Assembly (NCBI GenBank): GCA_028692885.1
Contig: JAQUWM010000009.1
Location: forward strand, 1-61,903
Origin: Acetobacterium sp.
Lineage (GTDB): Bacteria; Bacillota; Clostridia; Eubacteriales; Eubacteriaceae
DNA: 61,903 nucleotides
Direction: 5' to 3'
In this document: one piece after another, positions 25,452-33,530 of the stretch
Position numbering within the stretch: position 1 is the first letter of the stretch
Layout of the letters: each line of letters opens with the position of its first letter
Notes under the pieces: model-generated
Databases searched by the model: none
The model's input: only the letters and a program-made list of their open reading frames with translations
What the model was told of the DNA's origin: nothing
Made by a program: the position numbers and the translations under genes

Positions 25452-25510
25452 ATACCGGAGGCCGAAACTTATCCGTTTGAACCATAAAATAAAAATTTAG
25501 CTGAAATTCA

Positions 25511-25554
25511 GGCGATAAAAAAGAACCGTCATATAACGGTTCTTTTTTTATCGC
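25511..25554. terminator. second, bidirectional terminator before the zinc-ribbon gene
   Basis: Nearly perfect arms of about 19 bases (GGCGATAAAAAAGAACCG and its complement) enclose a short loop. A and T runs are inside both arms, so the hairpin can serve accA from the left and the minus-strand zinc-ribbon gene from the right. Confidence 0.75.
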
Positions 25555-25564
25555 CGTGATGTTT

Positions 25565-26152
25565 TTAATAATACATCGACTGCATCATCGCTGCAACAAT
25601 AGCCACTATAATACTAGAAAAGATAATGGCAAGGACAATACCAATACCAATTCCCATAAAGATCAATGTCGCCCAGGCAAAGTGTTTTTTCGTCGTGCTG
25701 GTTTTAGAATCAACACTCCAAATAATCAGCATGACGATGTTGACAATTGGTAAGTACAGCAATAGTAGGGTCAGCATCCAGTCACCCAGAGTCATTGGGA
25801 CTTCGGCGTTTTCAGCAGCAGCCTGAGGTCGGGGTGGCACCTGATATTGTATCGAGGTCTGTGCTGGATCTGCGCTTGTTATGATGGTTTCTGGGACAAT
25901 GACCGCGTCCTCAACAATACCATCAGCAATGATTTCATCTTCGACAATTTGGTGCGATAAGATTTCTTCATCTGGAGTTTCACCAGGAATCTCTTTTCCG
26001 GAAACATCATGAGAACGGTTTTCGTTATCAAAAACGCCGGCCGTGAAATCTTCTGTCTCACCGACATTTTCCTTCAACACGTTACCACAATTACCACAAA
26101 CTGCATCATCTGGATCGATACTGGCGTTACATTTTGGACAATACTTTGCCAT
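25565..26152 (-). CDS. zinc-ribbon membrane protein with acidic linker
   Basis: The 195-residue protein starts with a zinc ribbon (CPKC at about residues 5-8, CGNC at about 19-22), continues with an acidic, Glu/Asp/Ile-rich linker (for example HQIVEDEIIADGIVEDAVIV near residue 80), and ends with two or three membrane helices (residues about 125-192). The start is ATG 26152 with AAGGATG upstream. It resembles the many small Firmicute zinc-ribbon membrane proteins of unknown function. The gene at 31299-31787 encodes a related ribbon and acidic motif but no membrane part. Confidence 0.75.
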   Translation of the reverse strand: MAKYCPKCNASIDPDDAVCGNCGNVLKENVGETEDFTAGVFDNENRSHDVSGKEIPGETPDEEILSHQIVEDEIIADGIVEDAVIVPETIITSADPAQTSIQYQVPPRPQAAAENAEVPMTLGDWMLTLLLLYLPIVNIVMLIIWSVDSKTSTTKKHFAWATLIFMGIGIGIVLAIIFSSIIVAIVAAMMQSMYY

Positions 26153-26212
26153 TGCGCTCACATCCTTTTTATTTTATTCTATCATAAAAACAAGATGTTT
26201 TCAAAAAATAAT

Positions 26213-26707
26213 TCAGGATACAACTTCAATTTTCTTAATAACCTGATCTTCTCGCGGTTTATCTGAACGATCCCGATCAACAGCAACGATTGCATCCGCT
26301 GTTTCGATTCCTGAAATCACCTTGCCAAAAGCCGCATACTGACCATCTAAAAATGGCGCATCATCGACCATGATAAAAAACTGGGAACCGGCAGAATCCG
26401 GCATCCCCGAACGAGCCATGGATATTACGCCTTTAACATGTTTCAGATCATTGACCACACCATTGCTAGTGAATTCGCCTTTAATCGTATGACCCGGGCC
26501 GCCCATACCGCTGCCCTGGGGACATCCGCCCTGAATCATAAAACCAGGAATGACCCGATGAAAGATTAATCCATTATAGAAGCCATCATTGACTAGGGTT
26601 ACAAAATTTTCTACGGTAATCGGAGCAACTTCTGGATATAATTCCACTTCCATCGTCTGGCCATTTGCCATTTCAATTTTTACAATTGGATTTGCTGTTT
26701 CTGACAT
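26213..26707 (-). CDS. cyclophilin-type peptidyl-prolyl cis-trans isomerase
   Basis: The 164-residue cytoplasmic cyclophilin has FHRVIPGFMIQGG with the catalytic Arg near residue 50, MARSGMPDSAGSQFFI near residue 96 and DGQYAAFGKV near residue 121. No signal peptide is present. The ATG 26707 follows GGAGGAAATA, which excludes the upstream in-frame ATG that lies within that site. It lies alone between the zinc-ribbon gene and the CO dehydrogenase operon. Confidence 0.93.
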   Translation of the reverse strand: MSETANPIVKIEMANGQTMEVELYPEVAPITVENFVTLVNDGFYNGLIFHRVIPGFMIQGGCPQGSGMGGPGHTIKGEFTSNGVVNDLKHVKGVISMARSGMPDSAGSQFFIMVDDAPFLDGQYAAFGKVISGIETADAIVAVDRDRSDKPREDQVIKKIEVVS

Positions 26708-26815
26708 TATTTCCTCCAAATTTTCTGATAATTTTTACTTCAATGTAGTATACACCAAATGAAACGAAATGAAAAGAGGTTCGCCAGAGTCTTAAGTTTT
26801 TTGAGAATGGCACTT

Positions 26816-28048
26816 TTATACAGCGTAGCGATATTCTCCAGTTTGCTGATCCTGATCATAAAAATCGGCATAACTCAGGCCGAAGACATCTTTGTTTTTA
26901 CCAGAAATATCGATTTTATTTTTGATCAGGTATTGCCAGAATCCGGTACCACCAATATTTCCCTGAATAATGACCCCTTGGACGACCCCATTTTTCAAGA
27001 CAACTTTTTGATAGTTATGGCGGTCTTCACATATAAAGATCTCGCAGTTTTCTTCAGGTTCCGGGTTGATGTTTCCGAGTGACAAGGTGGTGAGGCCAAA
27101 GAAATTGACGGTATTCTTAAGGGCATAACGATCTTCATATGAACGTTTTTCGCCCAGCATGTTAAGCGCAGCGATCCGCCCCTGTTTCATCGCATTAGGC
27201 CAGATCCCGGCAATTCCGGTGACATCGCCAGCGGCATAAATATCGTCAATATTGGTCTGTAAGTCGTCTCCGACCAGAATGGCATGGTTGGTATCAATCC
27301 CAGATCCGGTGATAAAACCAAAGGCTGGTCGCACTCCGGCAGCAATGACAATCACATCAGCAGGAACCACTTTCCCGCTGGCCAGATGGATCGTTTTTCC
27401 CCGTCCGACTTCATCCACGTCAACCGAAACGACCTTATCATTTAAAATAAACTCCGCTCCGTGTTCTTCAAAGCGCTGCTGGTAGGCCTGAGCCGATTTT
27501 TGATCAAGCTGTAAACTCATCACCGCATCGGTCATTTCAATCACGGTTACCTTTAAACCCCGCTCCATCATCGCCACGGCGGCGTCCATGCCAACCAGAC
27601 CGGCACCAATGACCACGGCATTCTTCGCCGTGTTGCATTCGCTATCGAGCAACTGAGCATCTTTTAAGTCCCGGAATCCATAGACGTTTTTTGACTCCCG
27701 GAGGCCCGGAATCGGTGGGATAAAATAGGAAGCCCCAGAGGCAATCAGCAGCTTGTCATAGCTTATATCCTGATTGTCATGGGTTTTTACCGTCTTTTTC
27801 TGTGTATCCAGGCCAATCACGGTGGTATTATTAAGCCAGGTAATTCCACTCGTTTCAAAGAAGTCATCAGCAATAAAACTAATCCCTTTGACATCCCGCT
27901 CATGACCCAAAAATTTATGGAGCATACAGCGGGAGTGAACACGGTCTTCTTTGGCAATGATTACCACTTCGGTATCTGGTTCTGAGGCTTTGATTGTTTT
28001 GGCTGCGCTGATTCCGGCCGCGCTGGCTCCGATAATAACGATTTTCAT
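26816..28048 (-). CDS. FAD/NAD-dependent oxidoreductase of the CODH cluster
   Basis: The 410-residue flavoprotein has two Rossmann folds: IIGASAAGISAAKTI at the N-terminus for FAD, and VIGAGLVGMDAAVAMMERGL near residue 149 for NAD(P)H, plus the FAD motif IYAAGDVTGI near residue 292. It is of the rubredoxin/NADH-oxidase-like class found with cooS and a CooF protein (often called CODH-CooF-FNOR clusters). There it is thought to pass electrons from CO to NAD(P)+ or an acceptor. It overlaps the cooF-like gene by four bases and is the last gene of the operon. Confidence 0.88.
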   Translation of the reverse strand: MKIVIIGASAAGISAAKTIKASEPDTEVVIIAKEDRVHSRCMLHKFLGHERDVKGISFIADDFFETSGITWLNNTTVIGLDTQKKTVKTHDNQDISYDKLLIASGASYFIPPIPGLRESKNVYGFRDLKDAQLLDSECNTAKNAVVIGAGLVGMDAAVAMMERGLKVTVIEMTDAVMSLQLDQKSAQAYQQRFEEHGAEFILNDKVVSVDVDEVGRGKTIHLASGKVVPADVIVIAAGVRPAFGFITGSGIDTNHAILVGDDLQTNIDDIYAAGDVTGIAGIWPNAMKQGRIAALNMLGEKRSYEDRYALKNTVNFFGLTTLSLGNINPEPEENCEIFICEDRHNYQKVVLKNGVVQGVIIQGNIGGTGFWQYLIKNKIDISGKNKDVFGLSYADFYDQDQQTGEYRYAV

Positions 28049-28494
28049 AAGCTTACCTCTTTCACTTCAATGGCTTTCTTGGGACAGGCTTTGACACAGC
28101 TGGGGCCGTCCACTTTATCATCGCAGAAATCACATTTGATGACCTTGGTCCGAGTTCGTTTATCTGGTTTTAAAACCCCATAGGGGCAGTTCATCACACA
28201 CATATAGCAGGCTGCGCATTTACTTTCGTCATACTGCACATGCCCGGTTAGCGGGTCTTTTTCCAAGGCGCCACTCATACAGGACAGCACACATTCCGGT
28301 TCGTCACAGTGACGGCAGAAAATCGGCAGGTATCCCTTTTGGGCATCAAATTTAATAAAGTTTCGGGTTTCCGCATCAGGACTTAGCATATTTACGGTGT
28401 AAAAATTACTGCCTTCCTCATGGGCACTGATACAGGCAATGTTGCAGTTTAGGCAGCCATCGCATTTTTCACGATCAATGATGATTCGTTTCAT
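28045..28494 (-). CDS. cooF: CooF-like four-cluster ferredoxin
   Basis: The 149-residue protein has Cys motifs for several 4Fe-4S clusters: CDGCLNCNIAC near residue 10, CRHCDEPECVLSC near residue 61, CAACYMCVMNCPYG near residue 93, and CDFCDDKVDGPSCVKACPKKA near the C-terminus. It should carry electrons from CooS to the neighbouring flavoprotein. It begins 12 bases after cooS and overlaps the oxidoreductase gene by four bases. Confidence 0.9.
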   Translation of the reverse strand: MKRIIIDREKCDGCLNCNIACISAHEEGSNFYTVNMLSPDAETRNFIKFDAQKGYLPIFCRHCDEPECVLSCMSGALEKDPLTGHVQYDESKCAACYMCVMNCPYGVLKPDKRTRTKVIKCDFCDDKVDGPSCVKACPKKAIEVKEVSL

Positions 28495-28506
28495 GACTAC
28501 ACCTCC

Positions 28507-30390
28507 TTAGATGTTTAATTCCTTGCGTTTCTTTTCAATGATCGCATCCAGGGTTTGGGCTGCTGATTGGGCATTGTCATCAATGATCAGTTGTCCGCCG
28601 GTCAGGTTTAACATATCCTGAGTGAACACCTGAACAGCTACGGGGCTGCCGGTAACAAACGGCGGCAATCCTAAATGGAGCGGTAGTCCTAACGCTAAAC
28701 CAAAGGCACCATCGGCCAGAGCTTGTTCTTCCAACCATTGTGGCGCTGATAAAACCAGCGGTAATTGTGGTAAATCGACACCGATGGCTTCAGCCAGTTC
28801 GGTAGCGACCAATTCCAGTCGGCCAATAGCCAGACAGGGGCCAAAGTTTAAAACTGGGGGAATCCCCAAGCTTTCACAGACAGCACGCAATTTTGATCCC
28901 GCCTGGGATGCTGCTGAAGGTGACATCAAACCAACATTTTCCAATCCCCCGGAAGAACAGCCAGCCGATAAGACCAGAATATCTTTGGCAATCAATTCTT
29001 TAACCAAATTAACCGTCAGTACATCATGGCCGCCAGCCGTTAAGCTAGAACATCCGACAACCCCGGCAATCCCCTTGATTTCGCCTTTGACGATGAGATC
29101 AATCAGTGGTTTCCAGGTTCCGCCCAGGAATGATTTCAGGGAACCCTCACTAACACCAGTTAAGGTATCGTCGTTGCCATGGTCAGCATCCATATTCAGG
29201 GCAACAACGCCCCGTCTGGCCTGATACGCCTCAATCACTGAATCGATAATGTCATTGCTTTGGCTTTCTTTTTCTTCGAAAACAAATGGTTTCATTTCGG
29301 CATTCGCTTTTTTGGCAACATCATCCAGGCAGATCTGTTTGATTTTAAGTTCATCACAGATTGGCTCGATCCCCGGCAAAGTACAGTTAAACTCTGATAA
29401 TACCGCATCAATCGCACCAGTGGCCAGAATCGCTTCGCTGGTAAAATTATTGCCGGCATGACCATTGAAGACCTCTTGATAATGTTCGCCACGCAACTGC
29501 AGATCCTGACCAACACAGGTACATCCGACCAGTTTAAACCCTTTGGCACCGACAGCTTTGGCTTTTTCGATGACATCGTCCTGAATTAGCCGATCCTGTA
29601 AGTAGGCAAAGATGGAATGTTGATGGCCGGTGATCATGATATTAATATAGTCGGTATCGATAACCCGTAAACCCACAGGTGCCAAACGGATCGATGGTTC
29701 CCCCAGCATCACGTCATTTAACAGATTGGTCAGCGTCAAACCATAAAGACCGGTGGAAATCCCCAGTTTTAAGCAATTCAGATACATATCGACGGGATCA
29801 GAATTGAGATTGGTGGATGTTTTAACAACCCCGGCAAACACTTCAGATTTTGCGCCCCCCGGCAGGATCCCCAATTCTTTCCAGCGATCGAAGCGGGGTT
29901 TATAGGCCATTTTTTCAACCAGTTCCATTTTTACATAGTCAGGCTTATATAAATCGGCTAAAACCATATCAGCAATTTTTTCGGCTCGAACATGTTCATC
30001 CGCTTCATCCACTGCAAATATTTCCGCCAGTTTTGCCAATGCCACCTTGCCTTTTAATACCCCTTTGCTGGCTGCTGTTTTCTTGAGCATCAGCGCAGTA
30101 TTTTCGACGATATGAATATAACATCCGGAACCAGCTGAAACAGCACGCAGGAAGTTTCTGGCCACTATAGTATCAGCGGTGGCACCACAAACCCCTTTTG
30201 GTCCATCCGGAGTGATTCGACATGGCCCATTGGAACAGAGACGGCAGCAGATTCCCTGCAATCCGAAACCACATTTGACACTTTGCCCTTCCATCCGGTG
30301 ATGGGATGTATCGACACTGAGATTGGAAATAAAGGTTTCCAGTTTTTGATCTGCACTTGCACAGGTTTTACAGCTAAAATTTGTATTCAT
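28507..30390 (-). CDS. cooS: anaerobic carbon monoxide dehydrogenase catalytic subunit
   Basis: The 627-residue Ni-Fe-S enzyme oxidises CO to CO2. Cluster D and B cysteines lie in CKTC near residue 7 and the CGFGLQGICCRLCSNGPCRI-type stretch near residues 39-58 with CGAT at about 67. C-cluster ligands are visible as His in GHQHS, and Cys in GCTCVG, EFNCTLPG, GCSSLTAGG, SAGCSSGG and FGPCLAIGR. The start is ATG 30390 after GGAGGATATC; a longer frame to 30468 has no support. It is the first gene of cooS-cooF-oxidoreductase. The bifunctional acetyl-CoA synthase partner is not here, suggesting a stand-alone CO-oxidising enzyme. Confidence 0.95.
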   Translation of the reverse strand: MNTNFSCKTCASADQKLETFISNLSVDTSHHRMEGQSVKCGFGLQGICCRLCSNGPCRITPDGPKGVCGATADTIVARNFLRAVSAGSGCYIHIVENTALMLKKTAASKGVLKGKVALAKLAEIFAVDEADEHVRAEKIADMVLADLYKPDYVKMELVEKMAYKPRFDRWKELGILPGGAKSEVFAGVVKTSTNLNSDPVDMYLNCLKLGISTGLYGLTLTNLLNDVMLGEPSIRLAPVGLRVIDTDYINIMITGHQHSIFAYLQDRLIQDDVIEKAKAVGAKGFKLVGCTCVGQDLQLRGEHYQEVFNGHAGNNFTSEAILATGAIDAVLSEFNCTLPGIEPICDELKIKQICLDDVAKKANAEMKPFVFEEKESQSNDIIDSVIEAYQARRGVVALNMDADHGNDDTLTGVSEGSLKSFLGGTWKPLIDLIVKGEIKGIAGVVGCSSLTAGGHDVLTVNLVKELIAKDILVLSAGCSSGGLENVGLMSPSAASQAGSKLRAVCESLGIPPVLNFGPCLAIGRLELVATELAEAIGVDLPQLPLVLSAPQWLEEQALADGAFGLALGLPLHLGLPPFVTGSPVAVQVFTQDMLNLTGGQLIIDDNAQSAAQTLDAIIEKKRKELNI

Positions 30391-30499
30391 ATGATATCCT
30401 CCAGTAATATTATATTTGGCATCCACAACCGATTTCAATTTTGTTTTAAAAATAATTGCGTTTATCAATGCCAGCGACTGTTGTTTTTAATCCGTTTTA

Positions 30500-30528
30500 A
30501 TTATAAAGTCGAAATAAATATTTGTCAA
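30500..30528 (-). promoter_or_regulatory. cooS promoter
   Basis: On the minus strand TTGACA (30523-30528) and TATAAT (30500-30505) are exactly 17 bases apart, a near-consensus promoter. AATAAATATTT occurs in the spacer region (30513-30523) and again about 27 bases upstream (30540-30550), a possible regulator site. Confidence 0.75.
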
Positions 30529-30562
30529 GAATGATTCACAATAAATATTTATTTTTTTATCT

Positions 30563-30598
30563 GCAAAATTAAAAGCCTGATACCAGGGTATCAGGCTT
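30563..30598 (-). terminator. terminator of the Fur-like gene
   Basis: AAGCCTGATAC and GTATCAGGCTT pair around a four-base loop. On the minus strand the stem is followed by TTTTAATTTT. It isolates the cooS promoter from transcription of the Fur-like gene upstream. Confidence 0.8.
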
Positions 30599-30651
30599 AT
30601 GATTTTCATTCAATTTTTCTCGTTGATTAAGAGTTAGTTTCTTAATTTTGA

Positions 30652-31065
30652 TCAGGCAAAAATAGACACTTCCATACGGTTTAGCGAAATATCTTCCGGT
30701 AATTTATTTTTGAAGTAATCGGAGAGTAGAATCTCCAGTTCTGGATCATGGTAATCACAGATCCCATTATTTTCCTTATTGTATATGTGTACATGAAATT
30801 GTGTGTTCGCATCAAAACGCATTACTTCCTGATTATCTTTTAATTTTAAAATCAGGCCTTTTTCAGAGAATGTTTCCAGTATATTATAAATCGTCCCTAC
30901 TGACATTACATAGCCTTGATTTTCAAGGACATCCATCAACATATCGGCACTCGGATGAGATGTCATCTCTGACAATACCTTTAACACACTAATTCGTTGC
31001 GGTGTGGCTTTTAAGCCAACACTGCGGATCATATCTGTATACATTTGTATTTTTTTATTTTTCAT
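30652..31065 (-). CDS. Fur-family transcriptional regulator lacking the CxxC zinc sites
   Basis: The 137-residue protein has the Fur winged helix (LKATPQRISVLKVLSEM and SVGTIYNILETFSEKGLI) and a HVHIY metal-site segment near residue 91. The two CxxC structural zinc motifs normal in Fur, PerR and Zur are absent, leaving a single Cys in that region. It could be a PerR-like peroxide or metal sensor. It lies just upstream of cooS on the same strand with its own promoter and terminator. Confidence 0.85.
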   Translation of the reverse strand: MKNKKIQMYTDMIRSVGLKATPQRISVLKVLSEMTSHPSADMLMDVLENQGYVMSVGTIYNILETFSEKGLILKLKDNQEVMRFDANTQFHVHIYNKENNGICDYHDPELEILLSDYFKNKLPEDISLNRMEVSIFA

Positions 31066-31103
31066 GATTAAGAATAACTCCTAACTAATAATTTGTTTTT
31101 TTA

Positions 31104-31132
31104 ATTATAGTATGGTTATCCCATATTGTCAA
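31104..31132 (-). promoter_or_regulatory. promoter of the Fur-like gene with internal inverted repeat
   Basis: TTGACA (31127-31132) and TATAAT (31104-31109) are 17 bases apart on the minus strand. The spacer contains TATGG and CCATA arms (31111-31125) around five bases, which may be an autoregulatory operator. Confidence 0.65.
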
Positions 31133-31298
31133 ACTTCTTTTGAATTTTTTGCTAAAAAAGTGCCCGCTTGCGAATTATCTTAAGCTTACTTATGGTTGTC
31201 TTTAGACAACCGCTGTAATTTAGATAAATGCACCATCGGACACTCTACTCATTTTTACAATTTTTTTGATCAATCATCATTTAGTCGTCTCTTGCTGA

Positions 31299-31787
31299 TC
31301 ACAGCCGCATTGATTTGGGAAGATTTGGCTGATTCTTAAACGCCAAAAATCCGTCTGCTGTGATCTCATCTCCAATCATTTCTTCTGCAAAAAGCTCATC
31401 GTCTGCTGTCAGGATTCGGGTTTCAACTGTAGGTGTCATTTCTCGTCCCTGATCCAATAATCCTTTTGACAAACTTTCAACCTCAAAACCCTTTTCTGTT
31501 TCATTGCTGAATAATTTGTCACCAATAATTTCGTCAGCGATCATTTCATCGGTCAAAGCTTCATCGTCTGTTTGGAGTCGTTTTGTTTCTTTAGCTGGCG
31601 TCATTTCTCTGCCACCATCGAGAAATTCTCGTGAAAAACTTCCGCTTTCCATCATTTCCTCTTTAAGGAATTCATTAGCGATCTTCTCATCAACAACGAT
31701 TCCCGTTGTTATTACCATGCCACAAAAACTGCATTTTGTATCGTCAATACTCAAAATGTAAGTACATCTAGGACAATACTTTGGCAT
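31299..31787 (-). CDS. zinc-ribbon protein with internal tandem acidic repeats
   Basis: The 162-residue protein begins with a zinc ribbon (CPRC near residue 5, CSFC near residue 19). It then has two copies of a module of about 42 residues: one at about 42-83 starting SREFLDGGREMTPAKETKRL and one at about 99-140 starting SKGLLDQGREMTPTVETRIL. Each ends in an acidic DDE..EMI.DEI motif. No membrane helix is present. The start is ATG 31787 after GGAAGTGAG. The function is unknown. It shares the ribbon and the DEIIAD-like motif with the protein at 25565-26152. Confidence 0.7.
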   Translation of the reverse strand: MPKYCPRCTYILSIDDTKCSFCGMVITTGIVVDEKIANEFLKEEMMESGSFSREFLDGGREMTPAKETKRLQTDDEALTDEMIADEIIGDKLFSNETEKGFEVESLSKGLLDQGREMTPTVETRILTADDELFAEEMIGDEITADGFLAFKNQPNLPKSMRL

Positions 31788-32119
31788 TTTACTCACTTCC
31801 TTCCATTTGTATTTTATCATGAATTTACGATTTTTACAAATAAAAGCACGCTTTGTCGGCCGCGATAAGATAAGATAAAGGTTTTATTAAGCAATGTAAA
31901 TAGGCCGTTACAGAAGCTTCTATTCTGCAACAACCTGCTTTATAATATCTATAAAAATAGTCTGAATAATTGCAATTCCCCTTTAAACAAATATGGTCGT
32001 TGCCGTCTACCAGCCTCCTTAATTCCCGTCAGATCCGCACTCTTAGTACAGAAAATAAAGTGCCTTCTGTATTCTTGGTTTTTCGGATCATGGTGTCCAG
32101 ATCATCCGCGTTTCTTTTT
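31788..32119. other. interval of about 330 bases, possible decayed reading frame
   Basis: On the minus strand, starting just below the ArsR stop, one frame reads DDLDTMIRKTKNTEGTLFSV and ends at a TGA. An overlapping +1 frame continues ADLTGIKEAGRRQRPYLFKG up to a stop near 31940. This could be a frameshifted remnant of a small gene, but I recognise no family. Nothing else is seen. Confidence 0.3.
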
Positions 32120-32410
32120 TTACAAGCTATCCTCTCCGTACAATGCCTTTATGATATTTTTGGCCGGTTTGCTGATGACTTCATAATAAATTTCATTTCC
32201 CGTTCGATAGCCTTTAACAATTCCAGCGTTTTTCAGCTTAGATAAATGCTGAGAAACCCCAGATTGGGAAACTTCGAGACACTCTTCCATATAGGAAACG
32301 TTGCATCGCCCGTTTGCGATCAGCCCTTTGGTGATGCAGAGGCGTACCGGATGTCCTAATGCTTTTAAAATTTCTGCTGTTATCTCGTGATCTTTTAAAT
32401 CCATTTCCAT
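32120..32410 (-). CDS. ArsR-family transcriptional regulator
   Basis: The 96-residue winged-helix protein has LKALGHPVRLCITKGL, then the recognition helix VSQSGVSQHLSKLKNAGIVK. It has three Cys (in RLCITKG, GRCNVS and EECLE), which could sense metals or thiol-reactive signals. The ATG 32410 follows AAGGAG. No linked target gene follows, so it probably controls itself or distant genes through the inverted repeat upstream. Confidence 0.85.
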   Translation of the reverse strand: MEMDLKDHEITAEILKALGHPVRLCITKGLIANGRCNVSYMEECLEVSQSGVSQHLSKLKNAGIVKGYRTGNEIYYEVISKPAKNIIKALYGEDSL

Positions 32411-32445
32411 GAAATTTTCTCCTTGTGTTAACATAATCACTCAGC

Positions 32446-32463
32446 CTAATATTATTATATTAG
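32446..32463 (-). promoter_or_regulatory. candidate ArsR operator
   Basis: The sequence CTAATATTATTATATTAG is a perfect 7-4-7 inverted repeat about 35 bases upstream of the ArsR start, as expected for autorepression. Confidence 0.6.
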
Positions 32464-33027
32464 ACTTCCCCAATATGCTAAGCGTAAAATTTTTTCTTGT
32501 CCTTCAAAATATCTAATACCGTATCAATTACTCTAGTCTTTGTTGGGGAATTGTTTTGTTGTCATTCAACTCTTGTAATTTTCCCTCAGATACTGTATAA
32601 AGTGGCTGCTTTTCTGAACAGCCGTGGGGGTTTCCTCCTCTATTTAGTTTCTAATTGCTAATTGATTACACATTACCACATTCTAATTCATTAATCAAGA
32701 GAATAGTTTTGTTATTTTTGTTTAACAAAATTGAGTTTTTCAAAATTCAACAAACAAAAAATGCCCAGTTTTAACATCCTGGACATTTTCTCAATAAATT
32801 TAATCACCGTTATTTGTCAGTTACCGACGACCGCCTTTTCTTCTGAAAATTTAAAATGTAATCCAGATGATGCCAAGGAGTATAACGATTATTACACCGG
32901 TTACAGTATAAACAACCATCGGATTTTTCACGGCAAAACCGGTTTCGGAAGGTTTTTTATGAATATTTCGGCACAAGCTCAGAGAATCATCAGCGCACCG
33001 GCGATAATTAATCTGACTTTGTGTCGC
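32464..33027. other. interval of about 560 bases between ArsR and ohrR
   Basis: The DNA is AT-rich and mostly featureless. A small hydrophobic minus-strand frame lies at 32851-32931. A plus-strand frame at 32731-33045 has no ribosome site or recognisable domain and is probably spurious. The interval separates two regulator genes of the same orientation. Confidence 0.4.
32851..32931 (-). CDS. possible small membrane peptide (26 codons)
   Basis: From GTG 32931 the frame encodes VKNPMVVYTVTGVIIVILLG followed by IIWITF, one clear membrane helix. The frame is open without interruption from the stop codon of ohrR upstream, in the same phase. No good ribosome site is visible, so it may be a remnant rather than a gene. 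Confidence 0.3.
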   Translation of the reverse strand: MKNPMVVYTVTGVIIVILLGIIWITF

Positions 33028-33453
33028 TTACATTTTACCCAATAGTTTGTATAATAATTGGTATAGAGTAATTGCTTCATCCTGAGTGATGGGCAGGCAT
33101 TGCTTGACTTGATCAGGAATCAGACTGGCCGGGCCTTTAAGTGCCTCGCCTGCTGCGGTCAGTTTGATAATCACATTACGCTCATCATTGGAATCGCGCT
33201 TTCGTTGAACAAATCCAGCCGATTCCAAACGTTTCAGCAAGGGAGTCAGGGTTCCTGAATCCAGATACAAATAGTCTCCCAGTGTTTTTACGTTGATGGT
33301 TTCATGTTCCCATAAAACCATCATCGCGATATATTGGGTATAGGTTAGTCCGATTTCATCCAGATAAGGCTTATAACGTTTAAGCACCTCTTTGGCACTA
33401 GCATAAAGAGGAAAGCACAATTGGTTCTCCAATTTCAGTTGTTCATTGTCCAA
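33028..33453 (-). CDS. ohrR: OhrR-type MarR-family peroxide-sensing repressor
   Basis: The 141-residue regulator has the N-terminal reactive Cys in ENQLCFPLYA, the position that senses organic peroxides in OhrR. The winged helix follows (YLDSGTLTPLLKRLESAGFV, RKRDSNDERNV). A TTG at 33453 is chosen because AAAGGAG sits nine bases upstream; a GTG at 33462 touches that site. It lies about 80 bases downstream of a glutathione peroxidase gene on the same strand, a typical OhrR target. Confidence 0.85.
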   Translation of the reverse strand: MDNEQLKLENQLCFPLYASAKEVLKRYKPYLDEIGLTYTQYIAMMVLWEHETINVKTLGDYLYLDSGTLTPLLKRLESAGFVQRKRDSNDERNVIIKLTAAGEALKGPASLIPDQVKQCLPITQDEAITLYQLLYKLLGKM

Positions 33454-33530
33454 GTCGACCACTCCTTTGAAAAAATTTATAAATCATTATACCTTACAAT
33501 TCCATTGCCGGCAATTTTTCAACGGGAAGA

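Noticed and set aside
26759-27082. Plus-strand frame of 107 codons over the end of the CODH oxidoreductase gene
   Set aside because: It lies opposite a conserved C-terminal coding region and has no ribosome site.
32731-33045. Plus-strand frame of 104 codons between ArsR and ohrR genes
   Set aside because: There is no ribosome site and composition is not protein-like; the opposite strand shows a better hydrophobic stretch.
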